DNA of 64,000 bases. Source: Planctomycetota bacterium (GTDB lineage: Bacteria; Planctomycetota; Planctomycetia; Pirellulales; Pirellulaceae). The DNA is taken from NCBI GenBank assembly GCA_014238905.1, contig JABAAE010000014.1, positions 182,818 through 246,817 on the forward strand, read 5' to 3'. The notes beneath the pieces are model-generated. The model saw only the letters and a list, made by a program, of their open reading frames with translations, was not told the origin of the DNA and searched no databases. Shown here piece by piece: positions 7,752 to 17,910 of the stretch (positions are counted from its first letter, which is position 1; each line of letters begins with the position of its first letter). The translations under genes were made by a program, and so were the position numbers.

Positions 7752-9290
7752 ATGACCAACGTCGACATCTCTCAACTGGCAATTGATCGCTCCTCGGAAG
7801 ATTCCGGGGTGAGGAATCGTCGCAATTGGTTGACTCGGTATTTGATTCCCTTATCGATCATGACGGGATTTACAATGCTGATCGTTTGGGCGGCTTGGGA
7901 TCAGCTCGTCCCTCCCCGGGACGTTAAGGTCATCCCTGTGATTGCAACCCAGTCCAATGAACTGTCAGAGGGCACGCTGTTGTTCAACGCGTCCGGGTGG
8001 ATCGAACCGAGACCGACTGCGATTCGAGTTGCGGCACTGGCTGCGGGCGTTGTGGAGCAACTGCTGGTTGTGGAAGACCAAAAAGTAGAAAAAGGCGAAC
8101 CCGTAGCCGAATTGATCAAGGAGGATGCCGAGCTAGCCTACAAACGATCAGTAGCCGATCGCCAACTTGCAGAGGCAGAATTGCAAAAAGCATCTGCTGG
8201 CCTGATCGCTGCAAAAACAAAATTGGATCAACCCGTCCATCTCGAAGCCGAATTGGCAAAGTCGGATGCAGCGCTGGCCAAAATAAAAACGCAGTCAAAA
8301 AATCTGAAATTTGAAACCGAGCGTGCCATATCGAGGCTCGATCTCGCCCAACGAAATCACCTTCGAAACCAGGAGGCAGGGAGTTCGGTATCTCAACGCG
8401 AACTAGATGAAACTCAAACCGCGCTTGAAACCGGCAAGGCTTTGGTGATGGAATTCAAGGAAAGACTCACTTCGCTGATGAATGAAGAGCGAGCCCTGAC
8501 CGCGCAGAAAACAGCGATGAAAACACAACTGATCCTACTGGCAGATGAAATCCGGGCCAAAGACGAGGCAATTGCCAGCGTCAATGCGTCTCATGCGAGG
8601 GTGTCCCAGAAGAAGATAGCAGAAGCCGAAGCCAGCCTCCGGCTTTCTCGAATGACCATCAGAGCCCCTGTCGAAGGCCGAGTCTATCAACTGCTTGGAT
8701 TGCCTGGTGCACAGATCGGGGGAGGAATCATGACCGCTATGAAAACCCATGACGGTCGCAGCGTTATCACCATGTACCAACCCCATCAATTGCAAATTCG
8801 AGTCGATGTACGATTTGAAGACATTCCCAGAGTCAGCTTGCAACAACCTGTCTCGATCAACAATCCAGCCTTAAAGAAACCGATCACCGGGCAAGTATTA
8901 TTTGTCAGCTCCGAAGCGGACATACAAAAAAACACTTTGCAGGTAAAAGTATCGATCGATGATCCGCCTGATTTCTTCAAACCGGAAATGTTGGTTGAGG
9001 TCACTTTCCTGGCTCCCAAGCAGGATAAACTCACCGCAAAAACAAACACGGAAACGAAAATCTTCATCCCCAAAAAACACATTCAAGATTCCGAAACTGG
9101 CCCATTTGTATGGATTGCGGATCGGTCAGCCAGAATAGCAAAACGGTCTTTCATAACGACCGGTTCCTCCAACGGACCACTCGTCGAGATCACCAAAGGG
9201 CTCAACATAGACAGTCGTATTATTTCAATCGGAATCGAGAACCTTCGGGATGGCCATCGAATTCGTATCGTTGGCGAGGATGACTCTTAA
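7752..9290 (+). CDS. HlyD-family efflux periplasmic adaptor
   Basis: A 512-residue membrane fusion protein. One N-terminal transmembrane helix (about 34-54), the first half of a lipoyl/barrel-sandwich domain (about 85-120), a long alpha-helical coiled coil (about 120-295) rich in Ala, Glu and Lys, the second half of the sandwich (MTIRAPVEGRVYQLLG, about 300), then beta-barrel and membrane-proximal domains. Such adaptors link an inner-membrane ABC pump to the outer membrane. It lies 24 bases after the lipoprotein gene and 21 before the ATPase gene. The long hairpin suggests a DevB/HlyD rather than a short MacA geometry. Confidence 0.9.
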   Translation: MTNVDISQLAIDRSSEDSGVRNRRNWLTRYLIPLSIMTGFTMLIVWAAWDQLVPPRDVKVIPVIATQSNELSEGTLLFNASGWIEPRPTAIRVAALAAGVVEQLLVVEDQKVEKGEPVAELIKEDAELAYKRSVADRQLAEAELQKASAGLIAAKTKLDQPVHLEAELAKSDAALAKIKTQSKNLKFETERAISRLDLAQRNHLRNQEAGSSVSQRELDETQTALETGKALVMEFKERLTSLMNEERALTAQKTAMKTQLILLADEIRAKDEAIASVNASHARVSQKKIAEAEASLRLSRMTIRAPVEGRVYQLLGLPGAQIGGGIMTAMKTHDGRSVITMYQPHQLQIRVDVRFEDIPRVSLQQPVSINNPALKKPITGQVLFVSSEADIQKNTLQVKVSIDDPPDFFKPEMLVEVTFLAPKQDKLTAKTNTETKIFIPKKHIQDSETGPFVWIADRSARIAKRSFITTGSSNGPLVEITKGLNIDSRIISIGIENLRDGHRIRIVGEDDS

Positions 9291-9311
9291 ACCACCTATC
9301 TGCAACTAAAC

Positions 9312-10013
9312 ATGCCACAAGTTCAAATAAAAAACGTTGTCAAACATTACCACAAGGGTGGCCAGACGATTAAACCCCTCGATGGGGTTTCGGTCGACAT
9401 CGAGCAGGGTGAATTCGTATCCCTTATGGGATCCAGTGGGACTGGCAAATCTACTTTGCTCAATGCAATCGCCAGTATCGACCAACCCGATTCTGGAACC
9501 ATTCTGATCGACGGCACAGACATCTCATCGATGTCCAAAACCCGTTTGGCAAAATGGCGGGCTGCTAATATCGGCTACATCTTTCAAACTCACAATCTGA
9601 TCCCCGTATTGACCGCCTATGAAAACGTGGAAATGCCCCTGCTTCTATTGCCGATGGGACGGGTGGAACGACAAAAGCGGATTGAAATTGCGATGAAGGC
9701 AGTCGATGTTCTGGATCGGGCGGATCACTACCCCCGACAACTTTCGGGTGGTCAAGAACAGCGGGTCGGCATTGCCAGGGCCATCGTGGCCAATCCCAAG
9801 GTCGTCGTAGCCGATGAACCGACCGGTGACCTTGATCCTCATACGTCGGATCAAATCCTGACCTTGCTTAAACGTCTCAACCAGGAACTCGGAACAACGT
9901 TGCTGATGGTCACCCATGACCTCGATGCCGCGATGATCGCTGATCGGCAACTCAATCTGGTAGATGGAAAAATGGTCAAACTAACAGACGCTCCCAGTCC
10001 AGGAGGACGGTGA
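9312..10013 (+). CDS. ABC transporter ATP-binding protein (LolD/MacB type)
   Basis: A 233-residue ATPase. Walker A is GSSGTGKST (40-48), the Q-loop is at about 92, the signature is LSGGQEQRVGIARA (144-157, with E where many have Q), Walker B is VVVADEPTGDLD (165-175), and the H-loop is in VTHD. The DEPTGDLD stretch and size are typical of the LolD/FtsE/MacB group that drives FtsX permeases. It sits between the adaptor and second permease genes, and powers the complex from the cytoplasm. Confidence 0.96.
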   Translation: MPQVQIKNVVKHYHKGGQTIKPLDGVSVDIEQGEFVSLMGSSGTGKSTLLNAIASIDQPDSGTILIDGTDISSMSKTRLAKWRAANIGYIFQTHNLIPVLTAYENVEMPLLLLPMGRVERQKRIEIAMKAVDVLDRADHYPRQLSGGQEQRVGIARAIVANPKVVVADEPTGDLDPHTSDQILTLLKRLNQELGTTLLMVTHDLDAAMIADRQLNLVDGKMVKLTDAPSPGGR

Positions 10014-10016
10014 AAC

Positions 10017-11162
10017 GTGTTATCGAAAATCTACCCCTATATCCTCAAGACACTTTGGCGCCATCGATCCAGAACAGTTCTAACGGTCAGTGGATCCGCC
10101 GTGGCGATTTTCGTCTATTGTTTTGTAGGAAGCATTCAGGAAGGCATGGATGATTTATCAAATAGGCAATCCAGCAAACGCAATCTTGTGACATTTCAGG
10201 CAAACAAATTCTGCCCAGCGACCAGTCATTTGCCGCAGGATTACGGACAGGAAATCTCATCGTTTGACGGTGTCGATGACGTGGTTCCCATCCAGGTTTT
10301 CACCAACAACTGCCGCGCTAGTCTTGATGTGGTGGTCTTCTATGGTGTGCCACCAAAAAAACTAAAAATCGCCCGCCCAGATTTTAAGTTACTCCAAGGA
10401 GACTGGTCCGAGTTCGAACGAAACCAGGATACCGCCGTAATGGGGCGAGCGGTGGCCAACCGCAGAAACGTCAAGATCGGTGACAAATTTTCGATTGGCG
10501 ACCTGAGCGTCGTGATTGCTGGTATTTTTTCCTCAAACGATCCAGCCGAAGAAAACTATATTTACTCTCATTTGGATTTTCTTCAACGAAGCAAAGGAAT
10601 GAACCTCGTCGGAACGGTGACCCAAATCGAGGTCCTGCTCAATCAATCCGCCGACGCTGATCAAGTCTGCCAAATGATCGACGAGCGTTATCGTTCGGGA
10701 CCAGTTGAGACCGACACCAGACCCAAAGGAGTATTCCAGGCAAAAAGTCTCGGCGACCTGACACAACTCCTCGCCATGGCTCGCTACCTGGGAATGGCCT
10801 GTGTTGGGCTAGTTCTTGCTTTAGTGGCCACCACAACACTCATGTCAGTCCAAGATCGAATCAAGGAAAATGCAATTCTGCAAACTATTGGTTATTCCCA
10901 GCTGAGAGTTTTCCAAATGGTCATGTTGGAGAGTGTCACACTGGCTTTGATTGGTGGTTGCCTGGGGGTAGTAACAGCCTTGGTTATTCTAAAAATCAGT
11001 AGCCTGTCAGTTGGAGCCGAAGCGGTGACCATCGCTTTCCTACCCTCCTACAAGTTGGCAGCCACTGGACTTGTCGTTTCACTGGTTACCGGAATAGCGG
11101 CAGGGATTTTCCCTGCCATCCAAGCTGCCAAAACGGAGATCATTACCGGACTACGAAATTGA
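10017..11162 (+). CDS. ABC transporter permease (FtsX type), second subunit
   Basis: A 381-residue FtsX-type permease starting with GTG at 10017, three bases after the ATPase stop and preceded by AGGAGG. It has one N-terminal helix (about 23-42), a periplasmic domain with paired cysteines (FCPATSH and NNCRAS), and three C-terminal helices. The conserved motif near the second helix reads IKENAILQTIGYSQLRVFQ. It differs clearly in sequence from the first permease at 5945, which supports a heterodimer. The gene closes the operon. Confidence 0.9.
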   Translation: MLSKIYPYILKTLWRHRSRTVLTVSGSAVAIFVYCFVGSIQEGMDDLSNRQSSKRNLVTFQANKFCPATSHLPQDYGQEISSFDGVDDVVPIQVFTNNCRASLDVVVFYGVPPKKLKIARPDFKLLQGDWSEFERNQDTAVMGRAVANRRNVKIGDKFSIGDLSVVIAGIFSSNDPAEENYIYSHLDFLQRSKGMNLVGTVTQIEVLLNQSADADQVCQMIDERYRSGPVETDTRPKGVFQAKSLGDLTQLLAMARYLGMACVGLVLALVATTTLMSVQDRIKENAILQTIGYSQLRVFQMVMLESVTLALIGGCLGVVTALVILKISSLSVGAEAVTIAFLPSYKLAATGLVVSLVTGIAAGIFPAIQAAKTEIITGLRN

Positions 11163-11450
11163 TCGAAATGCTCAAGTGGATCTTTTGAGGATTAAACCAC
11201 GCACCCATGGAAAAAAAAACGATGGTCGTGCGGTTGGCTTGACGCGGCGATAACATTCAAAAGCAAACTTGTTCAAACGCTACGCAACACCGCCTCATCC
11301 ACGCAACCCCCACTGGCCCTCTGATTTACATTCAAGCATTCTGAAAAAAAACTCACACAGAGGAGTTTATACTTCCAGACAAATAAAATATATTCCATTC
11401 GACGGTAATTCGAAGCCTGCCACGCCCGCACTATTCCTGAAAGCAATTTA

Positions 11451-12137
11451 ATGGAATTCCTTGAAATCCCACTAATCGATGACGACATCTTCAAGATGCT
11501 AGTTCGATTCGGATTCAACCTGATATTTATGGCGACCATCCTTGTGGTAGCGATCTACCCCAGTCAACGTGATCGCGAATTCGCCTTCACGGCCATCATG
11601 ATGAACATCACCGTCTTCTTTATCTGCTTTACACTAAAAAAGTTCGAATTGGGGATAGGTATGGCTCTGGGGCTGTTCGCTATTTTTGGGGTCCTGCGAT
11701 ATCGTACGGATGCGATTCGCACCAAGGAGATGACCTACCTTTTTATTGTCATCGGAATTGCCGTGATCAACTCTCTGTCCAACAAAAAGACCAGTTACGG
11801 TGAATTGATTGCCGTCAATGGAATCATAGTTGCCGCCGCGTGCCTGAATGAACAATTTGTCGCAAGAGGATTGGCGGTCACCCAGTCGCAAATCGATTCC
11901 GATTTGGCTTTGGCAAAACTCCAAAAGAAAAAGCAACGAAAGACCACCATTACCTATGACAAACTTGATTTCCTCTCCCCGGCTAAGCAAGCCGAACTCC
12001 ATGCGGACTTGATCCAGCGGACCGGTATCGCCATCGACAAAATCCGAATCGAGTCGATCGATCTTAAAAATGGCCTAGCGACGCTCAGCATTTGGTACAA
12101 CGATCAACCCGATCCATCGCCATCTCAAACGGTGTGA
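11451..12137 (+). CDS. DUF4956 membrane protein (solitary copy)
   Basis: A 228-residue protein with four transmembrane segments (about residues 20-130) and a soluble C-terminus. The diagnostic stretch FAIFGVLRYRTDAIRTKEM between helices marks DUF4956. The C-terminal tail (FLSPAKQAELHADLIQRTG) ends in a small ferredoxin-like fold (inference). A second DUF4956 gene lies at 23648 inside the VTC-CotH operon; the two share the LRYRT/VRFRT motif but little else. This copy stands alone, 288 bases after the exporter operon. Biochemical role unknown. Confidence 0.85.
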   Translation: MEFLEIPLIDDDIFKMLVRFGFNLIFMATILVVAIYPSQRDREFAFTAIMMNITVFFICFTLKKFELGIGMALGLFAIFGVLRYRTDAIRTKEMTYLFIVIGIAVINSLSNKKTSYGELIAVNGIIVAAACLNEQFVARGLAVTQSQIDSDLALAKLQKKKQRKTTITYDKLDFLSPAKQAELHADLIQRTGIAIDKIRIESIDLKNGLATLSIWYNDQPDPSPSQTV

Positions 12138-12505
12138 TATCAGGCCGCCAGAACATCGTTTGGCAACATTAAAAATGCTGTGCCAGACGTTCGCGGGCAA
12201 AACACTGTTAGCATGTCGCTATAATCAGCATCTCTACATTCAATGAGTAATTCGGCAAATAGCCGGGGCATCAAACAGAAAGTGATCGGCGAAAAGAATC
12301 GTGATGCCGACGCTCCTCTGGGAATAGTTGATACCCACAGGCGTCATTCGATTAAATAAACGAAGTCGTAAAAACGCCCTCTTGGTTCCGATGTAATCTC
12401 CTCGGGGATAAGCAGTGTTTCGAACCGCCCGCCGGAACCGTCGAAATTGTTCCGTTTTTCAATTAACATATTGGTTGAACAATTTTCGAATCCTTCCCAG
12501 AACAG
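12138..12505. other. Intergenic region before the DUF1592 gene
   Basis: About 370 AT-rich bases with no credible gene on either strand; the only open frame is a short minus-strand one without family features. It contains the hairpin at 12433 and should hold the promoter of the two-gene cytochrome/DUF1552 unit. Confidence 0.5.
12433..12459 (+). terminator. Candidate hairpin terminator or leader attenuator
   Basis: CGGAAC (12433-12438) pairs perfectly with GTTCCG (12449-12454) across a 10-base loop and is followed directly by five T. It lies about 300 bases after the DUF4956 gene and 46 bases before the cytochrome gene at 12506. It may end DUF4956 transcription or act in the leader of the next operon. 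The six-bp stem is short for a strong terminator. Confidence 0.4.
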
Positions 12506-14941
12506 ATGAAGAACAATCCCAACCACTGGATCATGATGGCTTCATTCTGGGCGACACTCTGTGTCCCTCTGCCGGCGAATCATCCTGCCCCTGACGAGAA
12601 AATGGATTCTTTCAAACGGATCCAACCTATTCTCGATCGCTACTGCTTGCCCTGCCATGGGGAAACAAAACAGAAAGGCGACTTCCGCCTCGATCAATTA
12701 GGAATAGATTTCAAGATTGGCAAGCATGCCGAATCCTGGCACGATGTGCTTGACAAGCTGAATCGTGGCGAGATGCCACCGGAAGATCAGAAGCAACTCT
12801 CTTTATCAGAATTTAAGCAGGTGACTAATTGGTTGCAAGCAGGACTCAAAAGGGCGAGTGACCAAAAACGCAGCACAGGTGGGCAGGTCGTTCTTCGTCG
12901 ACTTTCCCGATATGAATACCAAAACACCCTTCGCGACCTGTTGAAATTTGATGACAATTTCTCAGAAGATTTGCCGCCCGATCCTGCTTCCGAAGAAGGG
13001 TTCCAAAACAATGGTGACACACTTGGCATGTCGTCGCTTCAAATAGAACTCTACCTACAATCAGCTCGTAGAGCATTGGCCAAGGCGATCGTGACCGGCC
13101 CCAAGCCGACCATTTATCGCCACCGAACAGAAAAATCGATCAAGGTCAAAAAAATGGCGACTGGAAACCGATTGACCCACGACAGTATTTTCGCAGTACG
13201 TCTCCTTGAATATCCCCGGGAGGGAAGCGTCATGGTTCGGGTAGAAGCAGCTGCCGTCATACCCGAAGGTGCTGGCTATCCCCGCTTGAAAGTCTCCTGT
13301 GGCATGAAAAGTGATGTCCTAACGGCCGAGGAAGAATTGGGAGCGGTTGACGTACGAGCATCCATCGACCAACCACAGGTTTACCGTTTCAAGGCCCGCA
13401 TCGAACGATTTCCTTTGCCAGGCCACAATCCAAAATTCCCCGGCGTAATTATTACCCTACGCAACGATTATCCTCAGAACAAAAATCTAAAAACAGAAAA
13501 ACGTGGCAAAACAAAACCACAAGATTCATCGGCATCCGAAACCGAATTCCCGCTCATCGTGATCAAGTCGGTCGAGTTCGAAGGCCCTTTTATTGAAACC
13601 TGGCCGCCAAAGCATCACACGAACATCTTGTTACCAAGAGCCGACTTGGATGATGATTTATCTTATGCAAAACGCGTCCTCGCCCGATTTGTAACCAGAG
13701 CATTCCGCCGTCCTGCCAGTGAACAGGAAGTGGCTCGACTGCTGGCCTTTTTTGCAGAGATGAGAGAGCAGTCATTGACATTTGAAGAAGCCATGAGAGA
13801 GACCCTTATCCTTGTGCTGGTTTCTCCTGAGTTCCTCTACCTGATCGAACCCAAGCAACAAAACAGCATTCGGGAGCCACTGACCCCACACGAACTGGCT
13901 ACCAGATTGTCATATTTTCTTTGGAGCTCGATGCCGGATAAACAGCTTTTTGACTTGGCGGAAAAAGGAAATCTAAAGGATCAAGCCGTTCTTCAAAAGC
14001 AGGTTTTCTCGATGATTTCAGATCCCAAATCAAGAAGTTTTGTCGAGAACTTCACCGACCAATGGTTCGATTTATCAGCCCTGAATCGTGTCGCCGTCAA
14101 CCCAGAGTATTATCCTGATTTTGACAATGATTTAAAAAACCTGATGCGACTTGAAACCCATCGCTTTTTTGGCGAATTGCTGCACAACAATCTGAGCGCG
14201 CTGAACCTGATCGATTCTGATTTCGCCATCCTTAATCGCCGATTGGCCAATCATTATGGACTGGTCGGGCCTCTTGGTAACGAATTTGAGCGGATTGACT
14301 TAACGAATACGAGCGAACAATCTCACCAGAAAAATCAGCAAAGAGGAGGACTATTAACTCAGGGCAGCATCCTGTTGAGCAATTCCACTGGCGAAAATTC
14401 TCATCCCATCCGACGGGCCGTCTGGTTACTGGACAGGATTCTTGACAGCCCTCCATCGCCACCCCCGCCGGATGTTCCAGAACTCAATGCCAAGCAAGCA
14501 AAAATCGGTAAACTGACAGTCAGAGAACAGCTGGAATTCCATCGCAGTAAAAAGGCCTGCAATCAATGCCATCGTGGTATCGACCCATGGGGCATCGCTT
14601 TCGAACACTATGACGGGGTAGGAAAATGGCGGAATGAAATCCACCACGCTACCGGAAAAAAGGCTCGTCGAACTAGCCCGGTGGACGCGATGACTGTCCT
14701 TCCCGGCGGGGATCAAATTAATGGGCTGCAACAACTCAAGCAGTATCTGCTAAAGCACGAACGAGACAGGTTTGCCCGGTCGGTCGTCAAAAGACTCCTT
14801 GCCTACGCACTCGGCAGGTCGCTGGAAATCACCGATAACGACACGGTTGAAACCCTTTGCTTGCAATTTAAAAAAAACAATTACCGACTAGCTGATCTGA
14901 TGACTGAGATCGTTAACACCGACGCTTTCCAATTCAAATAA
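12506..14941 (+). CDS. DUF1592/DUF1588/DUF1585 planctomycete cytochrome-like protein
   Basis: An 811-residue secreted protein with the standard planctomycete order: signal peptide, cytochrome c-like domain with heme motif CLPCH (about residue 48), DUF1587 (about 125-195), a beta-rich middle, DUF1595 (about 385-450), DUF1592 (about 460-590), DUF1588 with a second CxxCH (CNQCH, about 683) and DUF1585 (about 735-808). Two heme sites suggest periplasmic electron transfer. Its partner DUF1552 gene follows after 74 bases, a pairing found throughout Planctomycetes. The substrate of these systems is not established; oxidation of polysaccharide-derived sugars is a common guess. Confidence 0.95.
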   Translation: MKNNPNHWIMMASFWATLCVPLPANHPAPDEKMDSFKRIQPILDRYCLPCHGETKQKGDFRLDQLGIDFKIGKHAESWHDVLDKLNRGEMPPEDQKQLSLSEFKQVTNWLQAGLKRASDQKRSTGGQVVLRRLSRYEYQNTLRDLLKFDDNFSEDLPPDPASEEGFQNNGDTLGMSSLQIELYLQSARRALAKAIVTGPKPTIYRHRTEKSIKVKKMATGNRLTHDSIFAVRLLEYPREGSVMVRVEAAAVIPEGAGYPRLKVSCGMKSDVLTAEEELGAVDVRASIDQPQVYRFKARIERFPLPGHNPKFPGVIITLRNDYPQNKNLKTEKRGKTKPQDSSASETEFPLIVIKSVEFEGPFIETWPPKHHTNILLPRADLDDDLSYAKRVLARFVTRAFRRPASEQEVARLLAFFAEMREQSLTFEEAMRETLILVLVSPEFLYLIEPKQQNSIREPLTPHELATRLSYFLWSSMPDKQLFDLAEKGNLKDQAVLQKQVFSMISDPKSRSFVENFTDQWFDLSALNRVAVNPEYYPDFDNDLKNLMRLETHRFFGELLHNNLSALNLIDSDFAILNRRLANHYGLVGPLGNEFERIDLTNTSEQSHQKNQQRGGLLTQGSILLSNSTGENSHPIRRAVWLLDRILDSPPSPPPPDVPELNAKQAKIGKLTVREQLEFHRSKKACNQCHRGIDPWGIAFEHYDGVGKWRNEIHHATGKKARRTSPVDAMTVLPGGDQINGLQQLKQYLLKHERDRFARSVVKRLLAYALGRSLEITDNDTVETLCLQFKKNNYRLADLMTEIVNTDAFQFK

Positions 14942-15015
14942 AACCATCAATAACGACGTCACTTTCTTTTCAAACCTTTATCCAGCACCATCCCAACAGA
15001 TCCGGAAAGACGACC

Positions 15016-16353
15016 ATGACGAATCGTTCGTGGCATTTAGACAGAAGGACGTACCTCAAGGGAACAGGTGTCTCAATGGCACTTCCTTTAATGGATGCGA
15101 TGTCATCGGACAGCAAGATCCGTGAACGAACCGATGCACCGAAAAGAATGTGTGGGATCTATTTTCCTTTTGGTGTCAGCCTGCCTCCTGAAGATCACGA
15201 GGACGCCGATTGGAATTGGTTTCCACGGGGTAAAGGAAAAGATTTTCGTTTCACCAATACGCTATCCTCTCTGGAGGAAATCCGAGACGACGTGACGATC
15301 TTGGCCGGATTATCACATCCCCATGGTCGTCGTATTGGAGGCCACGATACTGGAGACATTTTTCTGACCGGAGCCCGTCTCCATGGGACGCGATTTTCCA
15401 ATTCAATTTCTCTCGACCAACAAATCGCTCAGCATATTGGTGATCAGACACGGTTTCCCTCGATGACCCTATCTACCGACGGAGGAGTCGGTGAACCAAC
15501 CAGGTCGACTACCTTGGCATTTTCCAGTCGAGGAAGGCCGGTACCAGCATTAGCAAAGCCACGCCAAATTTTCGATCGACTTTTTGGTGATGGAGACAAG
15601 GAAACCAGAAACCAACGCCGGCAACTGGCCAACTCCAGTACCATTCTGGATCGGGTGTTGGAACACTCTCGGTCACTGAAACTGCAATTGGGGAAACAGG
15701 ATTTACGAAAATTCGAAGAATACCTTTCCTCAGTTCGGGAAATCGAACAACGAGTGAAGCGTTCTCAGCGATGGCTCGACATTCCCCGACCAGAAATAGA
15801 CTCGAGCACGTTGACCTTGGCAGCGAACCCCAAAGGGCCTCAGGAATACATAAGAACTATGTATGACTTAATGTTTCTGGGTTTTCAGACTGATACAACA
15901 CGCGTGGCCACCTACATGATTGGTCAAGTTGCCGGTGCAACCACTTTGGCTAACTCATTTCCTGCATGCCTCGGGCTTTCGGGCAACTGGCACGGTCTGG
16001 CCCACGGGGCCAACAAAAAGGGGGGATACGAAAACCTGGGTCGTTTCGATCAATTTCTGGCAGAACAGTTAAGCTATTTTCTCAAACGTCTTAAGAAGAC
16101 ACCCGATGGCGATTGTTCGTTGCTGGATCGTACTCTGGTCTTCTACGGCAGTAGCAACAGTCGCACCCATAACAACAACAATTACCCTTTGATCTTGGCA
16201 GGGGGTAGTGAACTCGGTATCCGGCAGGGCCAATACCTGCAGTACTCCTCGAAAACACCATTGTCCAACCTGTTTGTGACGATGCTGAACCGACTAAAAG
16301 TCCCCACTGATTCCTTTGCCGACAGCACCGGTGACCTCACCGAATTAATTTAA
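15016..16353 (+). CDS. DUF1552 domain protein
   Basis: A 445-residue protein. The N-terminus has a Tat-like motif (DRRTYLKGTG, about residues 9-18) and a hydrophobic stretch, so it is probably exported folded. The body matches DUF1552, with landmarks MCGIYFPFGV, LAGLSHPHGRRIGGH and the terminal block LVFYGSSNSRTHNNNNYP; the fold belongs to the alkaline phosphatase-like group. It follows the DUF1592 gene in one apparent operon, and the two very likely act together in the periplasm. Enzymatic activity is not known. Confidence 0.93.
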   Translation: MTNRSWHLDRRTYLKGTGVSMALPLMDAMSSDSKIRERTDAPKRMCGIYFPFGVSLPPEDHEDADWNWFPRGKGKDFRFTNTLSSLEEIRDDVTILAGLSHPHGRRIGGHDTGDIFLTGARLHGTRFSNSISLDQQIAQHIGDQTRFPSMTLSTDGGVGEPTRSTTLAFSSRGRPVPALAKPRQIFDRLFGDGDKETRNQRRQLANSSTILDRVLEHSRSLKLQLGKQDLRKFEEYLSSVREIEQRVKRSQRWLDIPRPEIDSSTLTLAANPKGPQEYIRTMYDLMFLGFQTDTTRVATYMIGQVAGATTLANSFPACLGLSGNWHGLAHGANKKGGYENLGRFDQFLAEQLSYFLKRLKKTPDGDCSLLDRTLVFYGSSNSRTHNNNNYPLILAGGSELGIRQGQYLQYSSKTPLSNLFVTMLNRLKVPTDSFADSTGDLTELI

Positions 16354-16406
16354 AACATGCATTCACTGGCCACTTTCGGTCGGCAAACCAGCCACTGCGT
16401 ACCGAA

Positions 16407-17216
16407 TCAATTCCATTCTTTTTTGCCCTCCAATTCCCGGAACCCCTGAGACCCCTCCACGACCCGCTCCAGGTTTTCAGCCAGCAATACGATCATATCC
16501 CAATCAGAATGGATGTCCTGAGCATGAGCCAAGTTGTTTCGAAGACGCTCTACCCCTTTGAATGCATCCTCAATTTGTTTGCGGGACTTAAACTGAGTCA
16601 AATCCCGCAATTCACTATTTCTCGCAAAGATCTGTCCTTTGTCGGAAAACTGCAGGCAATCTAATAGACCCAGTTTCTGGTTACGACGACGACGTTCTGC
16701 CAGAAGATCTTCTGCTTTATTGATCCTTCCATCAGACAAAAACTGTCGCCAGGTGCCGTCGGGGCAAAGCTTATCGATCATGCGTGAAAAACGCATTTCG
16801 ATCAGCGTCACCATACCAAACAGCCACATCCGAACCGGTGGTTTTTCCAAGTCGCTGCGACTGACGATGCCGCCAATGCGGCCAAGGATGGACACAAAAA
16901 GATATCGCTGATTCTTGAGCCGCAAAACCACGTCAGCCAAGGGCGTTGACTCCGAAATCACCAATTCTGGTTCGAATGGTCTCATGCAGTCCTGGCAGAT
17001 CCCGTCTTCCAAAGCGTCCAATTCGACAATGCCTTCGACCAGCCCCTCTCGACGAATCCCTAAAACCTCATATTTGCCGGCAACCATAAAATCACGCACC
17101 CGGTCCACTGGGGACCAGCCGTCGAAAGAAATAAGAGGCTCGGCAATATCATGGACCACAAATCCCTCCTGAAACACTTTTTTCAGGCTGTGGACTCGGG
17201 ATGGATTAAGAGGCAT
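16407..17216 (-). CDS. CBS-pair protein with C-terminal HEPN-like domain
   Basis: A 269-residue cytoplasmic protein. Residues about 15-125 contain two CBS-like repeats (VHDIAEPLISFDGWSPVDRV and LVISESTPLADVVLRL), which in other proteins bind adenine nucleotides. Residues about 130-260 are helical and contain RNNLAH, an R-x4-H arrangement (Arg226, His231) typical of HEPN ribonucleases. No antitoxin-like gene is adjacent; it is convergent with the DUF1552 gene. A nucleotide-sensing RNase or RNA-binding protein is plausible, but HEPN activity is inferred from one motif. Confidence 0.7.
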   Translation of the reverse strand: MPLNPSRVHSLKKVFQEGFVVHDIAEPLISFDGWSPVDRVRDFMVAGKYEVLGIRREGLVEGIVELDALEDGICQDCMRPFEPELVISESTPLADVVLRLKNQRYLFVSILGRIGGIVSRSDLEKPPVRMWLFGMVTLIEMRFSRMIDKLCPDGTWRQFLSDGRINKAEDLLAERRRRNQKLGLLDCLQFSDKGQIFARNSELRDLTQFKSRKQIEDAFKGVERLRNNLAHAQDIHSDWDMIVLLAENLERVVEGSQGFRELEGKKEWN

Positions 17217-17910
17217 CGCAGCGGTGTCCTTATTTTAGGGAAACAGGGTCTTTATTTTAAGCTAAACCGGGTTTTGAGCTGATCTGCCATTCCCCCTCCC
17301 CCCAAACGGTCCAAAATCGGCTATCGCACCGGTGCAGACTCCAAGATGACACTGATTTTCTGACACTCAAATAGATGCGGTTAAAAAAAAAGCTTTTTCT
17401 TGGAAAATGATTGTCCACAATCCCCACCTGCTCACAGTTAATCTGCTATCGCCCTGCCAGATTTCAAATTGGTTCGATTTGGTTTCAAAAAATGAAGCTG
17501 ATTTGACTGCCGTTTCAAATTCCCACAGACTATCTTGAAAAGCGCCAAATCGTTAGACCGGTTTGATACCATGGAAACAAGATTCGCCTTGCTAGATAGA
17601 TTCCCAAACCTGATATTCCCTCGGCGGCCCCATTTAAACTGAAAAGCCACGCGGACCCATTTTAGTTTTCAAAACAAAAAATCCTATGCAGCGCACTGCA
17701 AATCACCGTCCAATACCAATCACCGTCCAATACAAGAAAACTGCCCGCTGCTTAAATCCAGAATACTGAGTGACGGGCTGTTAGCCAGTCATTTTAAAGA
17801 GTGACTTGAAACGGTCTGCACGCAAACCAGGACAATTCGAAACCCCGCCCATATTGAATTGAATTCACTCCAATTCATTAACGAACTCTTCACATTAGAA
17901 AGAAATTACC
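17217..17910. other. Intergenic region between divergent genes
   Basis: Nearly 700 AT-rich bases between the starts of the CBS-HEPN gene and the CotH gene, so promoters of both must lie here. I see no credible gene. A two-copy 17-bp repeat at 17701-17734 is the only clear structure. Confidence 0.6.
17701..17734. repeat. 17-bp direct repeat, two copies
   Basis: Two adjacent copies of AATCACCGTCCAATACC, the second ending in A instead of C. It lies 177 bases upstream of the CotH gene start and is too short to call functional. The period equals that of the triple repeat at 41124. Confidence 0.85.

Noticed and set aside
11200..11242. Imperfect inverted repeat around an A9 tract after the exporter operon
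   Set aside because: Several mismatches, A tract in the loop rather than T after the stem, so it does not fit an intrinsic terminator.
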